Shown here in pieces: positions 33,906 to 44,963 of a stretch of 64,000 bases of DNA. The notes below the pieces were generated by a model. The model worked only from the letters and a program-made list of their open reading frames with translations. It did not search any database and was not told the origin of the DNA. The stretch lies in contig NC_088791.1 of NCBI RefSeq assembly GCF_011386835.1, forward strand, positions 10,540,998 to 10,604,997, read 5' to 3'. Numbering within the stretch: position 1 is the stretch's first letter; every line of letters begins with the position of its first letter. The position numbers were made by a program, and so were the translations under genes. The stretch comes from Chrysemys picta bellii (Eukaryota > Chordata > Testudines > Emydidae).

Positions 33906-35104
33906 TCTGATTATTTTAATTTCCCTGTGTTCTTTCTCTGTGGGTTGGCATGCAAACGAGACCGTATATGGCGCGGGGTTGGGGCAGCAGCAGCGGTCTA
34001 AGAGCACAGCTCATGCATTGGGTTATCTGGGAGCTGAAGGCAGCAGGATGAAATGGAGAAATAAGGGGCCATCTGTTAATTACCAAACACATTTTTGGTG
34101 ATTTTTTTTTAAGACCCATCCAGCCCTCGTACAACTTCATAACACTGAAACAAACATGCAAAAATTAAGGACCCACCCACCCTTCAATGCATTACGTAAT
34201 TTATGGGCAGTCCCTAATAATAATGAATAATAAATTCTAATCCCTCGATCCAGTGCAAACCGAGAGTCCAGGCCAGCTCTGCAAACATTTGCTCTCACTG
34301 ACATCTCTGTGATCGCTCGCCGTACTAAACACGAGTGAGGGTTTGCCCCATTGCACTGCAGATCGCGAACACTGATGCTAGGTGAGGTTTGGGCCAGGAG
34401 AGCCTTGAGGAGTTTGCTAGTGAGGAAGACAGCCGGGTGTGGCAGGGAGATCTAATCACCAGCAAAGCTCACGCTTGCTGAGGCAGAGAGATAACACAGT
34501 AGTTCACAGCTCTGGGTATCCCCAGCTGCGTGTTACTGGGTCCAGCCCATAAAGGAGAATGGGAGCTTGAGGCGCTTGGATTACAACTCCTACGAAGCAG
34601 CATTTTAGAATCCAAATCTGTCACTCTTCAGTCAGTTTGAGGGCATTCAGCTTTTCAACAAAACAATCAAGGTTTTGGCTGGAAAGCAAATTATTTTTCC
34701 CAACACATGTTTTTTGGTCCTTATTTCTGTATGTTTTTCGCTGGGACTTCTTTCTAATCTAATTTAGATCTCTCCAAGGCAGCTGTATGTGTCTTCTGGT
34801 TTGCGGGGTGGGGTGGATGTTTTCTATTTTTTCAGCGTATTAGTGCCTTTGTCAGTGCTTGGTGTGGCGCCCAGGTCGCTGTTCCCCTGAGCAGTCATTT
34901 CTCTGCTGTGTGTTTGGGTCTTTCATACAGTAACAGGGGAGGGGGAAAAGTTCTTAAAATCAGTCTAACCAGACAACACGGTAGTAAAGCTACAAAACTT
35001 TGCAGGGGAACTTGAGCAGATAAGTCAGTTTTAACTCACTCCTCTTCCATTGGCTAGAATTTGAGTTGTGTCCCTTTAAATTTACTAGCATTCTGGGTTG
35101 CGCC
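33906..35104. other. Low-repeat stretch
   Basis: No repeat or gene is recognised over 1.2 kb. The part at 34180-34360 ('gcattacgtaatttatgggc', 'aataataatgaataataaat') is a conserved-element candidate. The open frames are short and without domains. Confidence 0.4.
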
Positions 35105-35215
35105 TAAGGGGCTCCAATGGAGATCAGGACCCTATTGGGCCAGGTGCTGTACAAACAATCATTTAAAAAGCCAGCCCCTACCTCAAAGAGTTTACAATCT
35201 AACACCACAAGCCTG
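35105..35215 (-). repeat. MIR tail, antisense
   Basis: It shows 'ggccaggtgctgtacaaaca' and 'ctcaaagagtttacaatct', the inverse of the tail seen after MIR cores at 33.8 and 41.7 kb. Confidence 0.6.
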
Positions 35216-36240
35216 CTATTGGCTCCATGTGAGTGAGTGCCATTGACTTCAATACAGGAATCCACCCACACAGGGTCAGTTGCAGGAAATGGGGTCTAGG
35301 TTACAATAGGGGGGTGAAACAAACAGGGTAGGGGGCAGAGGTGGAGGACAAGGCAACAGTCAAACGAACAGGAAGCCCATAATTCACAGGGGCCAGAAGT
35401 GACATCACAGCCCAGATGGATTAAAAAACCTCCTCTCCTCTGGCTAGCCACTGAGTTAGATTAAAAATCCCATTGAGTGGAGATATTGTGACATCTGTAA
35501 TGTTGTTTGGAAATAGAAAAGCACTTTAAAAAGAAAGGGGAAAAGCACCAGCCTCGCTATGGGAATGGAACTGCAAACAACTGAAGGGAGTGATTCACAG
35601 GTCACCTGCTGGCGTGCATGAGTTTCACTCAGCTTCAAATGGCTCCCAACTGCTTCCAGTTGTCTCCAATCCGATTTATCAGTGTTACATGGTACACGGG
35701 CCTCTCTCTTGTCTCTCTCTTTCTGGACGTGGTGCTTCATGCCAAGTTTCTAAGCATTTTAAACTTGGTGCGGTTTCCAGTCCCCCGGTTTTATTTATCG
35801 GCTGCTCCCAGACGCCGTCATCTGAGGGAGCCTGGAGCAGCCTTTGAGCTGGGCTGCTTTTTAGCCATAAACAGGGGGAAGGGAGCAATCCTTCAGCTTG
35901 AAGATATCGGAGTTCCTTATTAGGGCCTCCAAAGCAACTTAGAAGGATTAGAGATGGCATTAATATGGATGTGGTTGGAGCTCTGTAAACAGAGGGCCCT
36001 GCTCTACCATGATTAACTGACTGATGTTTGGGCAAAGCTGTTAGAGCGATGTTAGCCTGGGAGAAAATGCTGCCTCTCAGGAGAGCTGTTGGCATCATCT
36101 CAGTACCTCTTTCCAGTTCTCTGAAATTATCGTGGGTGGTGGGAGAGGCATGACAGGCTGGTACTAAAGATTGACTCCTCGCTCCATTGAACTCAATGGC
36201 AAAATTAATCACCGATGCAAACTGGGCCTGGATTTCGTGC
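35216..36240. other. Low-repeat stretch with a chance 175-codon frame
   Basis: The frame at 35685-36212 on the minus strand has no motif, and its composition does not differ from the other frames. I see no repeat. The part at 35840-36130 ('gctttttagccataaacagg', 'gaaattatcgtgggtggtgg') may be conserved non-coding sequence. Confidence 0.4.
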
Positions 36241-36242
36241 CG

Positions 36243-36487
36243 AAGTTTTGTCTACATGAGAAAGTTGCACCAGTTCTGTTTCTAAACTGCTTTAGTTAAA
36301 CCAGTGCAACCTCCTGTGTAACAATCTGATTTCATTTTAAGAGTGGTTTAGCGTAAACCGATTCTGAATAGGCTTCATCTAAGCTGAAATCAGTATGGCT
36401 GAAACCCAAATAAGAGCATACATGCAGGCTTTTGCACTGGTTTAAAAAAACATACCTTGAGTTAAACCAGTGCAAATTTAGACATGG
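36243..36487. mobile_element. TIR MITE
   Basis: The left end 'ttgtctacatgagaaagttg' and 'caccagt' mirrors the right end (inverse: 'catgtctaaatttgcactgg'). Inside, 'tagttaaaccagtgcaac' occurs again near the right as 'gagttaaaccagtgcaaa', plus 'tgcactggtttaaaa' in inverse. About 245 bp, non-coding. No clear target duplication found. Confidence 0.7.
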
Positions 36488-36911
36488 CCTGGGCCAATGT
36501 CCATCTCAGGTGCATCAGAAAGCTGAGACCTGCATGGATGGACAGATCTGTAAGTGCTCAGCATTGAATCTGGTTGCAAAATGGAATTTCCATCCCCAGA
36601 AAATTCTGAGATTTTGAAATTTGGCTACATTCCGAATCGGAACGAAAAGTCAAAACCTCGGAAACTGTCACAAAACGAAATATTCCCCAACGCTTTCTTG
36701 AAATGTTTCATTTTCACTTTATCATTTTGACTTTGATAATATAAAAAAGTCCATGTTTATATTCCAATTATTAGATATAAATTGAAAGGAACCATTTTGA
36801 TACTTTCCCATCAGAAATTTGGACGAAATAGATACATTCCTGGGACGTGTTTAGATTTAATCGAATCAGCATATTACAGTGGAAAATTGTCCAACTGCAA
36901 AATTTCCAACT

Positions 36912-37371
36912 AGCTCTACTCAGCTATTATCAAGCGCACTGCTCCCATGTAGACACAAGCTCTACTCAGCTATTATAAAGCGCTCTGCTCCCATGTAGAC
37001 ACAAGCTCTACTCAGCTATTATAAAGCGCACTGCTCCCATGTAGACACAAGCTCTACTCAGCTATTATAAAGCGCTCTGCTCCCATGTAGACACAAGCTC
37101 TACTCAGCTATTATAAAGCGCTCTGCTCCCATGTAGACACAAGCTCTACTCAGCTATTATAAAGCGCTCTGCTCCCATGTAGACACAAGCTCTACTCAGC
37201 TATTATAAAGCGCACTGCTCCCATGTAGACACAAGCTCTACTCAGCTATTATAAAGCGCACTGCTCCCATGTAGACACAAGCTCTACTCAGCTATTATAA
37301 AGCGCACTGCTCCCATGTAGACACAAGCTCTACTCAGCTCTAATAAAACACCCTGCTCCCATATAGACACA
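36912..37371 (+). repeat. 46-bp minisatellite, 10 copies
   Basis: Ten head-to-tail units start at 36912, 36958, 37004, 37050, 37096, 37142, 37188, 37234, 37280 and 37326. The key segments are AGCTCTACTCAGCTATTATA, AAGCGCWCTGCTCCCATGTA and GACACA. Nine units differ almost only at one T/A site (gcact or gctct); the first has 'tatcaagc' and the last is diverged ('ctaataaaacaccctg'). The variant order is A-T-A-T-T-T-A-A-A. High identity suggests recent expansion. Confidence 0.97.
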
Positions 37372-37378
37372 AGAATAA

Positions 37379-37572
37379 GGGCCAGATCTTCCAAAGGGCT
37401 CACCACCCAACAGCGCCCCTTGTGACACCCAGGGACAGCTCTTCAAAAGCACTTAGTGTGTAATGTGCTGGGCACTTTAGAAAATCTGGGCACTTATTCT
37501 GGTGCATACATGGGAACTCATCTGATAAATGGCCCCAACTGTGGGGGGCTGAGCACATTTGAAAATCTGGGC
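37379..37572. mobile_element. TIR MITE next to the minisatellite
   Basis: The left 'gggccagatcttccaaaggg' mirrors the inverse of the right end, 'gcccagattttcaaatgtgc'. The middle contains a further pair: 'tgggcactttagaaaatctg' and 'gggcacttat'. It belongs to a group of subterminally palindromic MITEs. Confidence 0.6.
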
Positions 37573-37696
37573 TAACATCCTGGCCCCATTGAAGTCCCTG
37601 GCAAAACTCTTGTTTGATTTCAGTGGAGTCAGAGTTCACCTGGGTCCATGGAGCCTGTTTGTCGGAGAGGCTGAACAGCCCCAAACTGCCATGAGT

Positions 37697-37757
37697 GCAG
37701 GGGACTGAACTAAATGACCTCTCGAGGTCTCTTCCAGTCCTATGCTTCTTTGATCCT
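37697..37757 (+). repeat. CR1 3' end, plus strand
   Basis: It shows 'aatgacctctcgaggtctct' then 'tccagtcctatgcttcttt', the sense CR1 3' terminus. Confidence 0.75.
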
Positions 37758-38329
37758 TTTGACGTCAGCTGGAACTGTGGGTACTCAGCCCTTTGTTAAA
37801 TCAAGCCCAATGATTTTTGCTCAGACTCTCCGAACAAAGGTAATTCCATGTCCGGGAGCCCCAGACCTGGAAGTTAACAAAGCAAAGAGTGATTCTCTAT
37901 GTCCTTGCCCTGCAATCTGAGTTATGTGGGGTTGGCCCATTGGACAGGGAGACTGTAGAAATGCTCAGCCTGTGAAAAGCAGCTGTGGAGAACAAAAGCG
38001 AAGGTGTCACAGGTTGCTCTGTACCCCCCACCAGAACCGAGTTAGCTGCTGTTTATTGGGCCAAACAACCAGCCTCTATTGGGTTGTGGGGGTGGGGGGT
38101 TGTTTTGTTTGGGGATTTTTTTGACCTAGTGGCCATAAAGAGAGAGACAACCTCTTCCACCTAAGCATTAGCCTGACTCATACAAATAGATGGGAATATT
38201 TCTTACATTCATTTCTTTTTAAATATATCTTACATTCAAATGTCAATACATGCCATTGAGCCTTAAATAAAAAACAACAACAACTTTCCAAATGAACCAG
38301 TTCAGGGCTTTGAAAAATGACCTTAATGA

Positions 38330-38530
38330 GCGAGAGCATGGTCCAGCAGCCTGGGATTCAAAAGACCTGCCACTGACCTGCTCTGTGACCTTGGACAAGT
38401 CATTTCTCCTCCCTCGGCTTCTATTTTCTCGCCCATCCTTTGTCTACCTAGACTGGAGACTCCTTGGGGCAGAGATTGTCTCTCACTCTGTGTACGCACA
38501 TTGTGTAGCACACTAGGACCCTGATCTCAC
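38330..38530 (+). repeat. MIR-type CORE-SINE with tail
   Basis: Sense order: 'gcctgggattcaaaagacct', 'ctgtgaccttggacaagtca', 'ggagactccttggggcagag' and 'gtgtagcacactaggaccct'. Confidence 0.85.
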
Positions 38531-39045
38531 TAACTGTAACACATCCAGTACAAAGCCTTCCATCAGCAGAACAGGTTTGCTCTTAGATCTGCTTTCTTGA
38601 AGGATCCGTGACTCCACATCACAGATGACTTATCCACGGTAGCTAAAAAAATGGCCCCTGAGGCGCCTGTAGGTACATACCAGACTTTATGCTGTGCCTA
38701 GAAAACCGCAGTGGGACATGCTGCAGGGCTGATGGCTCGTTTCCAGGCAGCAGATACAGTATCTTGCGAAAGGTTGCCTTGTCTGCGTATAGGGACAGTT
38801 CCAGCCCGATCCCACTGCTGCTGGAATCAGTTGCAAAATGTCTATTGATTTCAATGGAGGCAGGATGAGGCCCCCCATGTGCATTCCTTTACCTGCCCAG
38901 TTCCGTGTGTGCTGCTCTCAGCTTCCCTTCTGTGTTTCCAGTCCCCCTGCGAAACGCCACCAATGTTGCCAGTCAATCAAGGCTATGTCATTTTCACTTC
39001 CTGTTACATGTATAATTTATAGTGCAAAGTTCAGTCTAGCTTCAG
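38531..39045. other. Unannotated stretch
   Basis: No repeat or gene recognised. Confidence 0.35.
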
Positions 39046-39049
39046 AGCT

Positions 39050-39165
39050 CAATCGAGTGGTTAGCGCGAGGAACCAAGACTCAGGACTCCTGGGTTCCCT
39101 TCTTGCTACTCAATCACTGTGTGATCTTAGGCAAAGCTCTGACTCTCCTCAGCAATGGAAGGAGA
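39050..39165 (+). repeat. MIR-type CORE-SINE fragment
   Basis: It shows 'gagtggttagcgcgaggaac', 'caggactcctgggttccctt' and 'ctgtgtgatcttaggcaaag'. Confidence 0.75.
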
Positions 39166-39505
39166 GCAGAGATGCTGCATGGTTCCTCCTCAGCTGCAAA
39201 GGTTGTGTCACCCAGGGCCATGTGCTGTGAGATCCACTTTACTGCTGCTCCAGAAAGGATCAGCGTGTCCCAGACAGCAGCACAGGCATTTGCTGGCTGA
39301 GGGCTTGGTCTTATGGGCCAGTGGAGTAATCTAGCTCCTTTCCTACTCTATTCCCGACTGGTCCTGCTCCGTTATTTAGATTGGGCCGGGGTGGGGAGGC
39401 TGTCTATGCCCGCTTGTGGCAGAGTTAGAAATACAGCTCAAATCCCCTGACTCCCAGCCCTGTGCCTAGCTCTCCTTCCCTCTCTGTAATATTCTCACAC
39501 CACTC

Positions 39506-39979
39506 AGGGTACGTCCTTATTGCAGCATTAACTTGAGTGATCAGCGCCTGGGTTAGCCTAGCCCAGGTGCAGGCAGCCACATTGCAAAGCCCTGCCTGAG
39601 CTACCATGCCCTCACTGGTGCTGCGTTCCCCCATTTATGCCGCTAGGACTTATGGGGCACGTCCCATGGTCCTTTGTGCTGCAGTAAACTGAGCTGCTCT
39701 ATGATTCCTTCCCAGTGAGTTGTGGGAGACCGTGTCTGTCCTTCTGAGCACACAGAGGGGATCGTGGGAAGGAACGGAAGGACTATCAGCACTTGAGTGG
39801 TTTAGCTTGCATGCTCACAGCACAGTATGGGGACACCAGCCCCAGTGAAAGCCTCATGCAGAGCCAGCTAGCCCGGGTGCAAAGCACCAGACTTGGGTGA
39901 GGGGGCTTCACGAGTGGGCAGGAGGAGGGTTAAGAGCCCACTAAGAGCCCGGGCTAACTCTGCAGTGAAGACAAGCCCT
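39506..39979. mobile_element. 474-bp TIR DNA transposon
   Basis: The left end 'agggtacgtccttattgcag' mirrors the inverse of the right end, 'agggcttgtcttcactgcag', followed on both sides by 'cattaact' or 'agttagccc'. I recognise the terminus from turtle genomes. No clear duplication of the target is seen and no transposase is encoded. Confidence 0.75.
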
Positions 39980-40329
39980 CCATGTTACTCTCTGACGTAC
40001 TAGCAGCTCATTTCCCCAGTTTGACGTCCTCCAGGCAGCCACTGAAAGTGACTCCCATTCCAGTGTGATTTCTGTTCAGTGTCCTGTGTGAGATGAGTGG
40101 GTGGTGATCTCAGCCCGGTTCTCATTAGGTACGAGAGATTGTCCCAATCTCCAGATGGTCACTCCCACAGATGACACCCTCCTTGCCCGGGGTGCGTATT
40201 GCTATTTAAATGTCACGTCTGTTTCTCTCTAGGTTATTTGGGTATAACCTGGCCAGGAATAAATTAAAAAAAATTAGAAGAGGGTTTCTCACCATCCGAG
40301 GATCCGGGTTCCAGACCAGCCTCTGAGTA

Positions 40330-40480
40330 GGAAAGAATGCAGGCAAACTACCTAACTCGTTTTAAGATGGTTCTTAATAAGTTTATGAATGTGATTATGT
40401 GATGGGGCTGCCTGTGTTAGCAGGGGACTGGACTCAGTGACCCAGGAGGTACTTGCAGTCCTATGTTTGTATTCTATGGC
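40330..40480 (+). repeat. CR1 3' fragment, plus strand
   Basis: It shows 'cttaataagtttatgaatgt', 'gcaggggactggactcagtg' and 'gcagtcctatgtttgtattc', ending in 'tatg'. This is the sense CR1 3' end without ORF2 remains. Confidence 0.75.
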
Positions 40481-40917
40481 CCCCCTCATGGTACTGTCCC
40501 AGCTGTTAAGGAATTTAGCCTCGTATCCCCTCCTCTAGTAATACTTAGGACAATAGAGCAGGGAAGATTAACTGGCTGGTAATGGAAAAATACAGGTGTC
40601 TTCAAATCCCTTTCTGCAGGGTTTGCTTTAGTTCCAAAACCCAAACAAACCAAACCGCCGTGCAATAGCCACCCCAGGCTTTCCAGCTGGGAGCAGAGAG
40701 GACTCACCCTTACCTTTTAGTAGCCTTTGGCCAGAGCAGGACTCTTCTGACCTTGAGTCTCCTGGCTCTGTCTGAGAGGCAGGAAGCCTTATATCGGCTT
40801 CCTGCTGGTCACAGGCTGGCTCCTAATCCTATACCCTTTGCCAGGTTTAAAGAGCCCAAGGTGCACTGGGATGTGTACACGTGCCCCCAAACCCTCTTAC
40901 TAGCAGATTTTCAGGTG

Positions 40918-41092
40918 TAGATCTTAAAGCACTTCCCAAAGGCAGGTAAGAATCATTATACCCATTGTCTAGTTAGGGAAACTAAGGCACACGGAGAAAG
41001 AGGGAGACAGGGGAAGTGACTTGCAAAAGTTCCCATAAGCCTTGAACCCAGATCTCCTAAATTCCAAGACAGTGGCATAATCAGCCTTCCAG
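40918..41092 (-). repeat. MIR-type CORE-SINE, antisense
   Basis: It shows 'cttaaagcacttcccaaagg', 'tagggaaactaaggcacacg', 'gaagtgacttgcaaaagttc' and 'gaacccagatctcctaaatt'. Confidence 0.8.
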
Positions 41093-41489
41093 TTTCTGCA
41101 CAACGCACCTGTCAACCTGGCAGACCCTGCTGTCTGCAGCGTCTGGTGGCCATTTTGTGTTCAGATCTGACTGTTATAGAGGAGACACGCCCACTGTGCT
41201 CTTTCATGGAGACTTGATTTTTATTCTTTCTCGTTTAGTTGGTCTCTCCACATAAACGAAAAGTCTGGACACATATTTTCTCTTGGTGGATGGAGGAGTG
41301 TAACAGATCCTACCTCAGCTAATGCAGACAGTGAGCCATCCCTTCCTCCCTAGAAGTGGGCCTCCAGAGTTGAGGTATATTGGGCAGAGAGAAGGTTGCG
41401 ATTCTGTGGCTTGGGCTAGCTCTGTTTTATAGAGAGAAGATATCAGCATTGCCAGTCAAACCATTTTCAGCTACAGGTCTCGCCTTGAG

Positions 41490-41715
41490 TTTAAGGCATC
41501 AGAGTGGGAGCCAGCTGACCTAGGTTCAGTTCCTACCGCTGACACCAACTCCCTGTAGGAACGTGGGTGAGGCAGGTTGTCTCAGTTCCTTGTCTGTAAA
41601 ACTAGAATAATCCTTCCTGTGTCTGTTTAGAGTGTAAATCCTTCTGGGCAGCGGCTGTATTACCCCTATCACAATGGGGCCCTGATCTCTGTGAGAGCTG
41701 GCCTAAGTGTGCTAC
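41490..41715 (+). repeat. MIR-type CORE-SINE with tail
   Basis: Sense order: 'gggagccagctgacctaggt', 'tcagttccttgtctgtaaaa', 'gtgtaaatccttctgggcag' and 'tcacaatggggccctgatct'. Confidence 0.8.
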
Positions 41716-41849
41716 TGTAACTCCGTCCAAAGACCCTTGCCGCCTCTATAGCGGCGAAAATGTCAAGTCAGCTTCTCTGCAATGACTGTGGGATTTACGT
41801 GGGCAGAGACAAGCTCAGAATCCGTCCCAGTCCCCCAGTAATTTTCCCC

Positions 41850-42289
41850 CACTGCTGCTCCATCATCCAGGATTTCTGTAATTAATCCATTACTGTGATT
41901 GACACAATCATCACTTGGAAGAACCAAAATGCTTATTACTTATTTTGAAGGGGTTCAAATGCCAGCTCTGATTCTTCCCTCTCTTTATTTTTTTTCCGGC
42001 GTGTGTGCTGTGGAACTGTGTCACCACTTGTGATTATACCGAGCAGAAAAATTACAGGAGTGACACAAATTACTAATTACTTTATTATGCAGCGAAAAAA
42101 AAAAATGAAAGGCTGGAAGTTGTTTTAGCAAATTCTATTTTTAAAGAAATAATTATTGGGTTTGAAATGTACTAAACTGAGTAATTCGCTGCCAGATTTT
42201 CCCCCCTGTTAATCTTCTTTCTTTGCTCTATAGCTGGTATTCCAGATATCATTCAGGTTGCCTGTTTTAATCCACTATTGTTATTAATT
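41850..42289. other. Strongest candidate conserved non-coding block
   Basis: 440 bp without recognisable repeats, AT-rich, with repeated homeodomain-type cores: 'ctgtaattaatccattactg', 'aaattactaattactttatt', 'agaaataattattgggttt' and 'ttgttattaattatc'. 'gtgattgacacaatcatcac' is a short inverted pair (TGATTG...CAATCA) resembling PBX/MEIS-type TGATTGACA. No coding frame. Conservation itself has not been tested. Confidence 0.45.
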
Positions 42290-42372
42290 ATCTATACTAC
42301 AGTAGCACCCTAGCTCGGATTGGGATCCCATTGTGCTAGGTGCTGTACGAAGTCCCAGCCCCCAAGAGCCTA

Positions 42373-42527
42373 GGTTCAAAGGTATTTAGGTGCCTAACTC
42401 CCATTGAAATTTGTTAGTTTCTAAGGTGCCACAAGTATTCCTGTTCTTTTTGCGGATACAGACTAACACGGCTGCTACTCTGAAAACTGAAATTAATAGC
42501 ACCTAAATACCTTTGGAGGGCTGGGCC
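42373..42527. mobile_element. Palindromic MITE, itself split by a SINE
   Basis: Left arm 'ggttcaaaggtatttaggtg', 'cctaactcccattgaaatt'; right arm 'aattaatagcacctaaatac', 'ctttggagggctgggcc'. Removing the nested SINE leaves about 80 bp, close to the 88-bp copy at 22997. Confidence 0.8.
42412..42486 (-). mobile_element. tRNA-headed SINE head, innermost insertion
   Basis: Antisense head: 'gttagtttctaaggtgccac', 'ttctttttgcggatacagac', 'taacacggctgctactctga'. The flanks ttgaaatt (42404-42411) and ctgaaatt (42487-42494) agree at seven of eight positions. The copy lacks everything 3' of 'gactaaca'. Confidence 0.85.
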
Positions 42528-43045
42528 TTACAGTCTAAACAGGCAAGACAGACAAGGGAAGAATTATCCCCATTTTACAGATGGAGAAACTGAGGCACAC
42601 AACGATTTAGTGACTTGCCTAAGGCTACACAGGGAGTCTGTGGCAGAGCTGCAAATTGGCCCTAGATCACCTTAGTCCCTGCCCAGTGCCTTCACCATGA
42701 GACTGTATAATTGCTACAAAGGAGCCACTCATCAGTGCTTCCTACATTGTTGTTATTGTGCAGAGCTGATCACTGTCCCACAGGACACTTATCATTAGCT
42801 TGGAGGATCTGCTGCTGTCGCTGTAGGAGTCCCTTGCTAGACTCCCTCTTCCCCCAGTCTGGAAGTGTTCGTACATTGCTGGGCACCGAGAGGCTGCTTA
42901 TCTTGGGGCCTGGCCCCTCTCCATTGAAATCATTAGCAGAACTCCCACTGACTGCCATGGGAGCAGGTCACAGGCCTTGGGGAGGCAACGCTGTGACTGA
43001 GGTGCAAGTTCCATTGCGATCTTCCTTTGTGGGGGTTCTGTGTAC

Positions 43046-43069
43046 ACACACACACACAGACACACACCC
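43046..43069 (+). repeat. CA-rich simple repeat
   Basis: About twelve CA steps, with one interrupting G. Confidence 0.9.
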
Positions 43070-43199
43070 GGCAAAGCAAGCCAGGGTCGAGCCCACAAAG
43101 CCAGTCCAGCAAGTCAAATGTTTCTTTCTGCAAACTGCTGTTCAAATCCCAGGCCACTCTGAAATGTTTTATATTGTCCAGGCTCACGGAAATGCTGTT

Positions 43200-43620
43200 T
43201 GACAGTTTAATGGCCTCGTTCTTTACAATGTTTACCTACGCCCGGTGCCAGAATAAATATCTTCCAGCTCCATGCAGGGGTCACCGCCAAGTTCCCCTTA
43301 TTCTTTTGTGTTCTCCACTTGTGGCTGAGCCCTCGTGCGCAAATTCCTCCCGGGACCACCCTCCACTTCTGATTAAACACAAGATGTTGACGGCTGCAGC
43401 CCACGACAGACCCAAACCTGCCGTAACGTGAGGCAAATAAATAAACCACAGACGCAAAAAGAAGAGAACAATGAACATGCGCCAGGAAAGAGGAGACTGT
43501 TCAGAAGCCACGTCTCAGCAGAGGCATTAGGGCATTTGTACAGAGGGGCTATTTCACAGTGCACCAAAGGCCACTTGGAGAAACTGCCCTCAACCTGTTC
43601 CAGGCCTGTTGTCATACCGA
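43200..43620. other. Low-repeat stretch, conserved candidate
   Basis: No repeat is recognised. It includes 'gccagaataaatatcttcca', 'ttctgattaaacacaagatg' and 'gaggcaaataaataaaccac'. Overlapping frames on both strands have no domain. Confidence 0.3.
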
Positions 43621-43756
43621 GTCACCATTATGCTGGAAAGCAGGCGAGTGGACAAAGCCCAAGATTTCCTTTCCGAGATAAGATGTATCCCTTTACATGT
43701 AACTGTAGGAAGGAACTGGCCTGTGTGTATTATAGTTGAGCGGTAGCTCTGCTCGT

Positions 43757-43770
43757 CTGCCCTCTACTGG
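43757..43770 (-). promoter_or_regulatory. CTCF-like core, minus orientation
   Basis: CTGCCCTCTACTGG is the inverse of CCAGTAGAGGGCAG, a close match to the CTCF core. It is followed by 'acattgataggatcagaatg', related to the flank of the motif at 47281. Confidence 0.5.
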
Positions 43771-43784
43771 ACATTGATAGGATC

Positions 43785-44090
43785 AGAATGACCAGATGGA
43801 GAGAGAAGGTTGAAAAAAATTGTTAAATTCCCTTCAAAACGTTGAAGTTGTTTCTGTTTGGCAGGGTTTGAAATTGAACGGTTTTGGGCGGTGGGTCGTC
43901 CCACTCCCCCAAAATGCTTATCAAACACTGCTTTACTGACAAGGAGCTTTGGGGTAAGCAAGAGCGGTTTGGAACCCATTTCCACAAAAATGTCAAGTCA
44001 CTTTTCCGTTTTCAACAAAGGCCATTTTCTGACAGGAAAAACAAATGACAGTTCAAAAGGCATCAACCACCTCTGCTGAGAAACCCATAC
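43785..44090. repeat. Diverged AT-rich repeat-like sequence
   Basis: The 'gaaaaaaattgttaaattcc', 'ttgaaattgaacggttttgg' and 'ttttccgttttcaacaaagg' stretches resemble those at 28.7, 36.7 and 60.9 kb. Boundaries are unclear. Confidence 0.3.
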
Positions 44091-44963
44091 ATTGTATGTA
44101 GGTTCAGAATGTGCAGTTGCCTTCAGCCCTGAGTTCACAGATGAACCCAGGCTTTATTGCAGGTGAAGGGGCAATTGCCTTTTCAGTGCCATATTACGCA
44201 ACCTAATGCTCCTACCAGTCCAGCAGGAGGCCAAGTCTGTATGTTCAAGGTCATAGCTAAACGCTGAGAAGCCACAGGTCAAATTGAAGGTTTGGTGGCA
44301 ACTCTCGGGGAAGGTCCTTTCTGTGGATGGGGCGACCTCCATCTCGGATTGATCCCGAAGGAGGTTCTGTCCAGCCATTCATTCTGAACGAGCAGATTCT
44401 ATCAGAGACATGTGACAATCAGGCTCCAGACACCCCAAGGGGAGAGCGGAACCCCAAAAGAAACAGTCAAACTGAGTGAGTGAATATTATGTCATTGTGT
44501 TGTACAAATATGTCAAATAAGGTCTTTTATGACAGCCTGTAACGTTCTGAAGTTGATAGGCCTTATGGGATATGTATACAGTCCATGGTTATGAACTGAT
44601 GTATTTTTGTATATAGAAGACCATGCTCATAAACATCCGCTCCACTTCACAGCAGGGCAAGGAGCAGTCAGGCAAGGAGGGGCACTTGCAAAGCCAGTTG
44701 TTTTCATAAAACCAGCTTCAAGTGCTCATCCCTTGTCCACCCCTAGAAAGGACCATTAAAGTTAATGGAAAGAACTGGGATTCCCCCCCTCCCTGCTCTG
44801 AATAAGCATGAGTTACCAGGAGGGGGTAGGGGAAAGGGGAGCAAATACCTTTAAAAAGGAGGCTTGAAATTGAAGTTTTTATCCAGAAACTGAGGGGCAG
44901 TCACTTGGTGTATGCTGGCTGTGAAACCCAGGGTGCGCTGGGAAACTGTTCAGAGGCAACAGG

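Larger units (their letters stand above)
42290..42710 (-). repeat. MIR-type CORE-SINE split by a nested insertion
   Basis: Antisense tail 'cccattgtgctaggtgctgt' lies at 42290-42370. The core resumes at about 42528 ('cattttacagatggagaaac', 'tgaggcacacaacgatttag', 'gggagtctgtggcagagctg'). Between them lie a palindromic MITE and, inside it, a SINE. Confidence 0.85.

Noticed and set aside
35685..36212. 175-codon open frame on the minus strand
   Set aside because: No motif, no repeat of known protein origin, no splice context, and an opposite frame is also open. Length alone is compatible with chance in 64 kb.
36912..37371. CRISPR array
   Set aside because: The 46-bp units follow each other without unique spacers, in a vertebrate context. 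It is a minisatellite.
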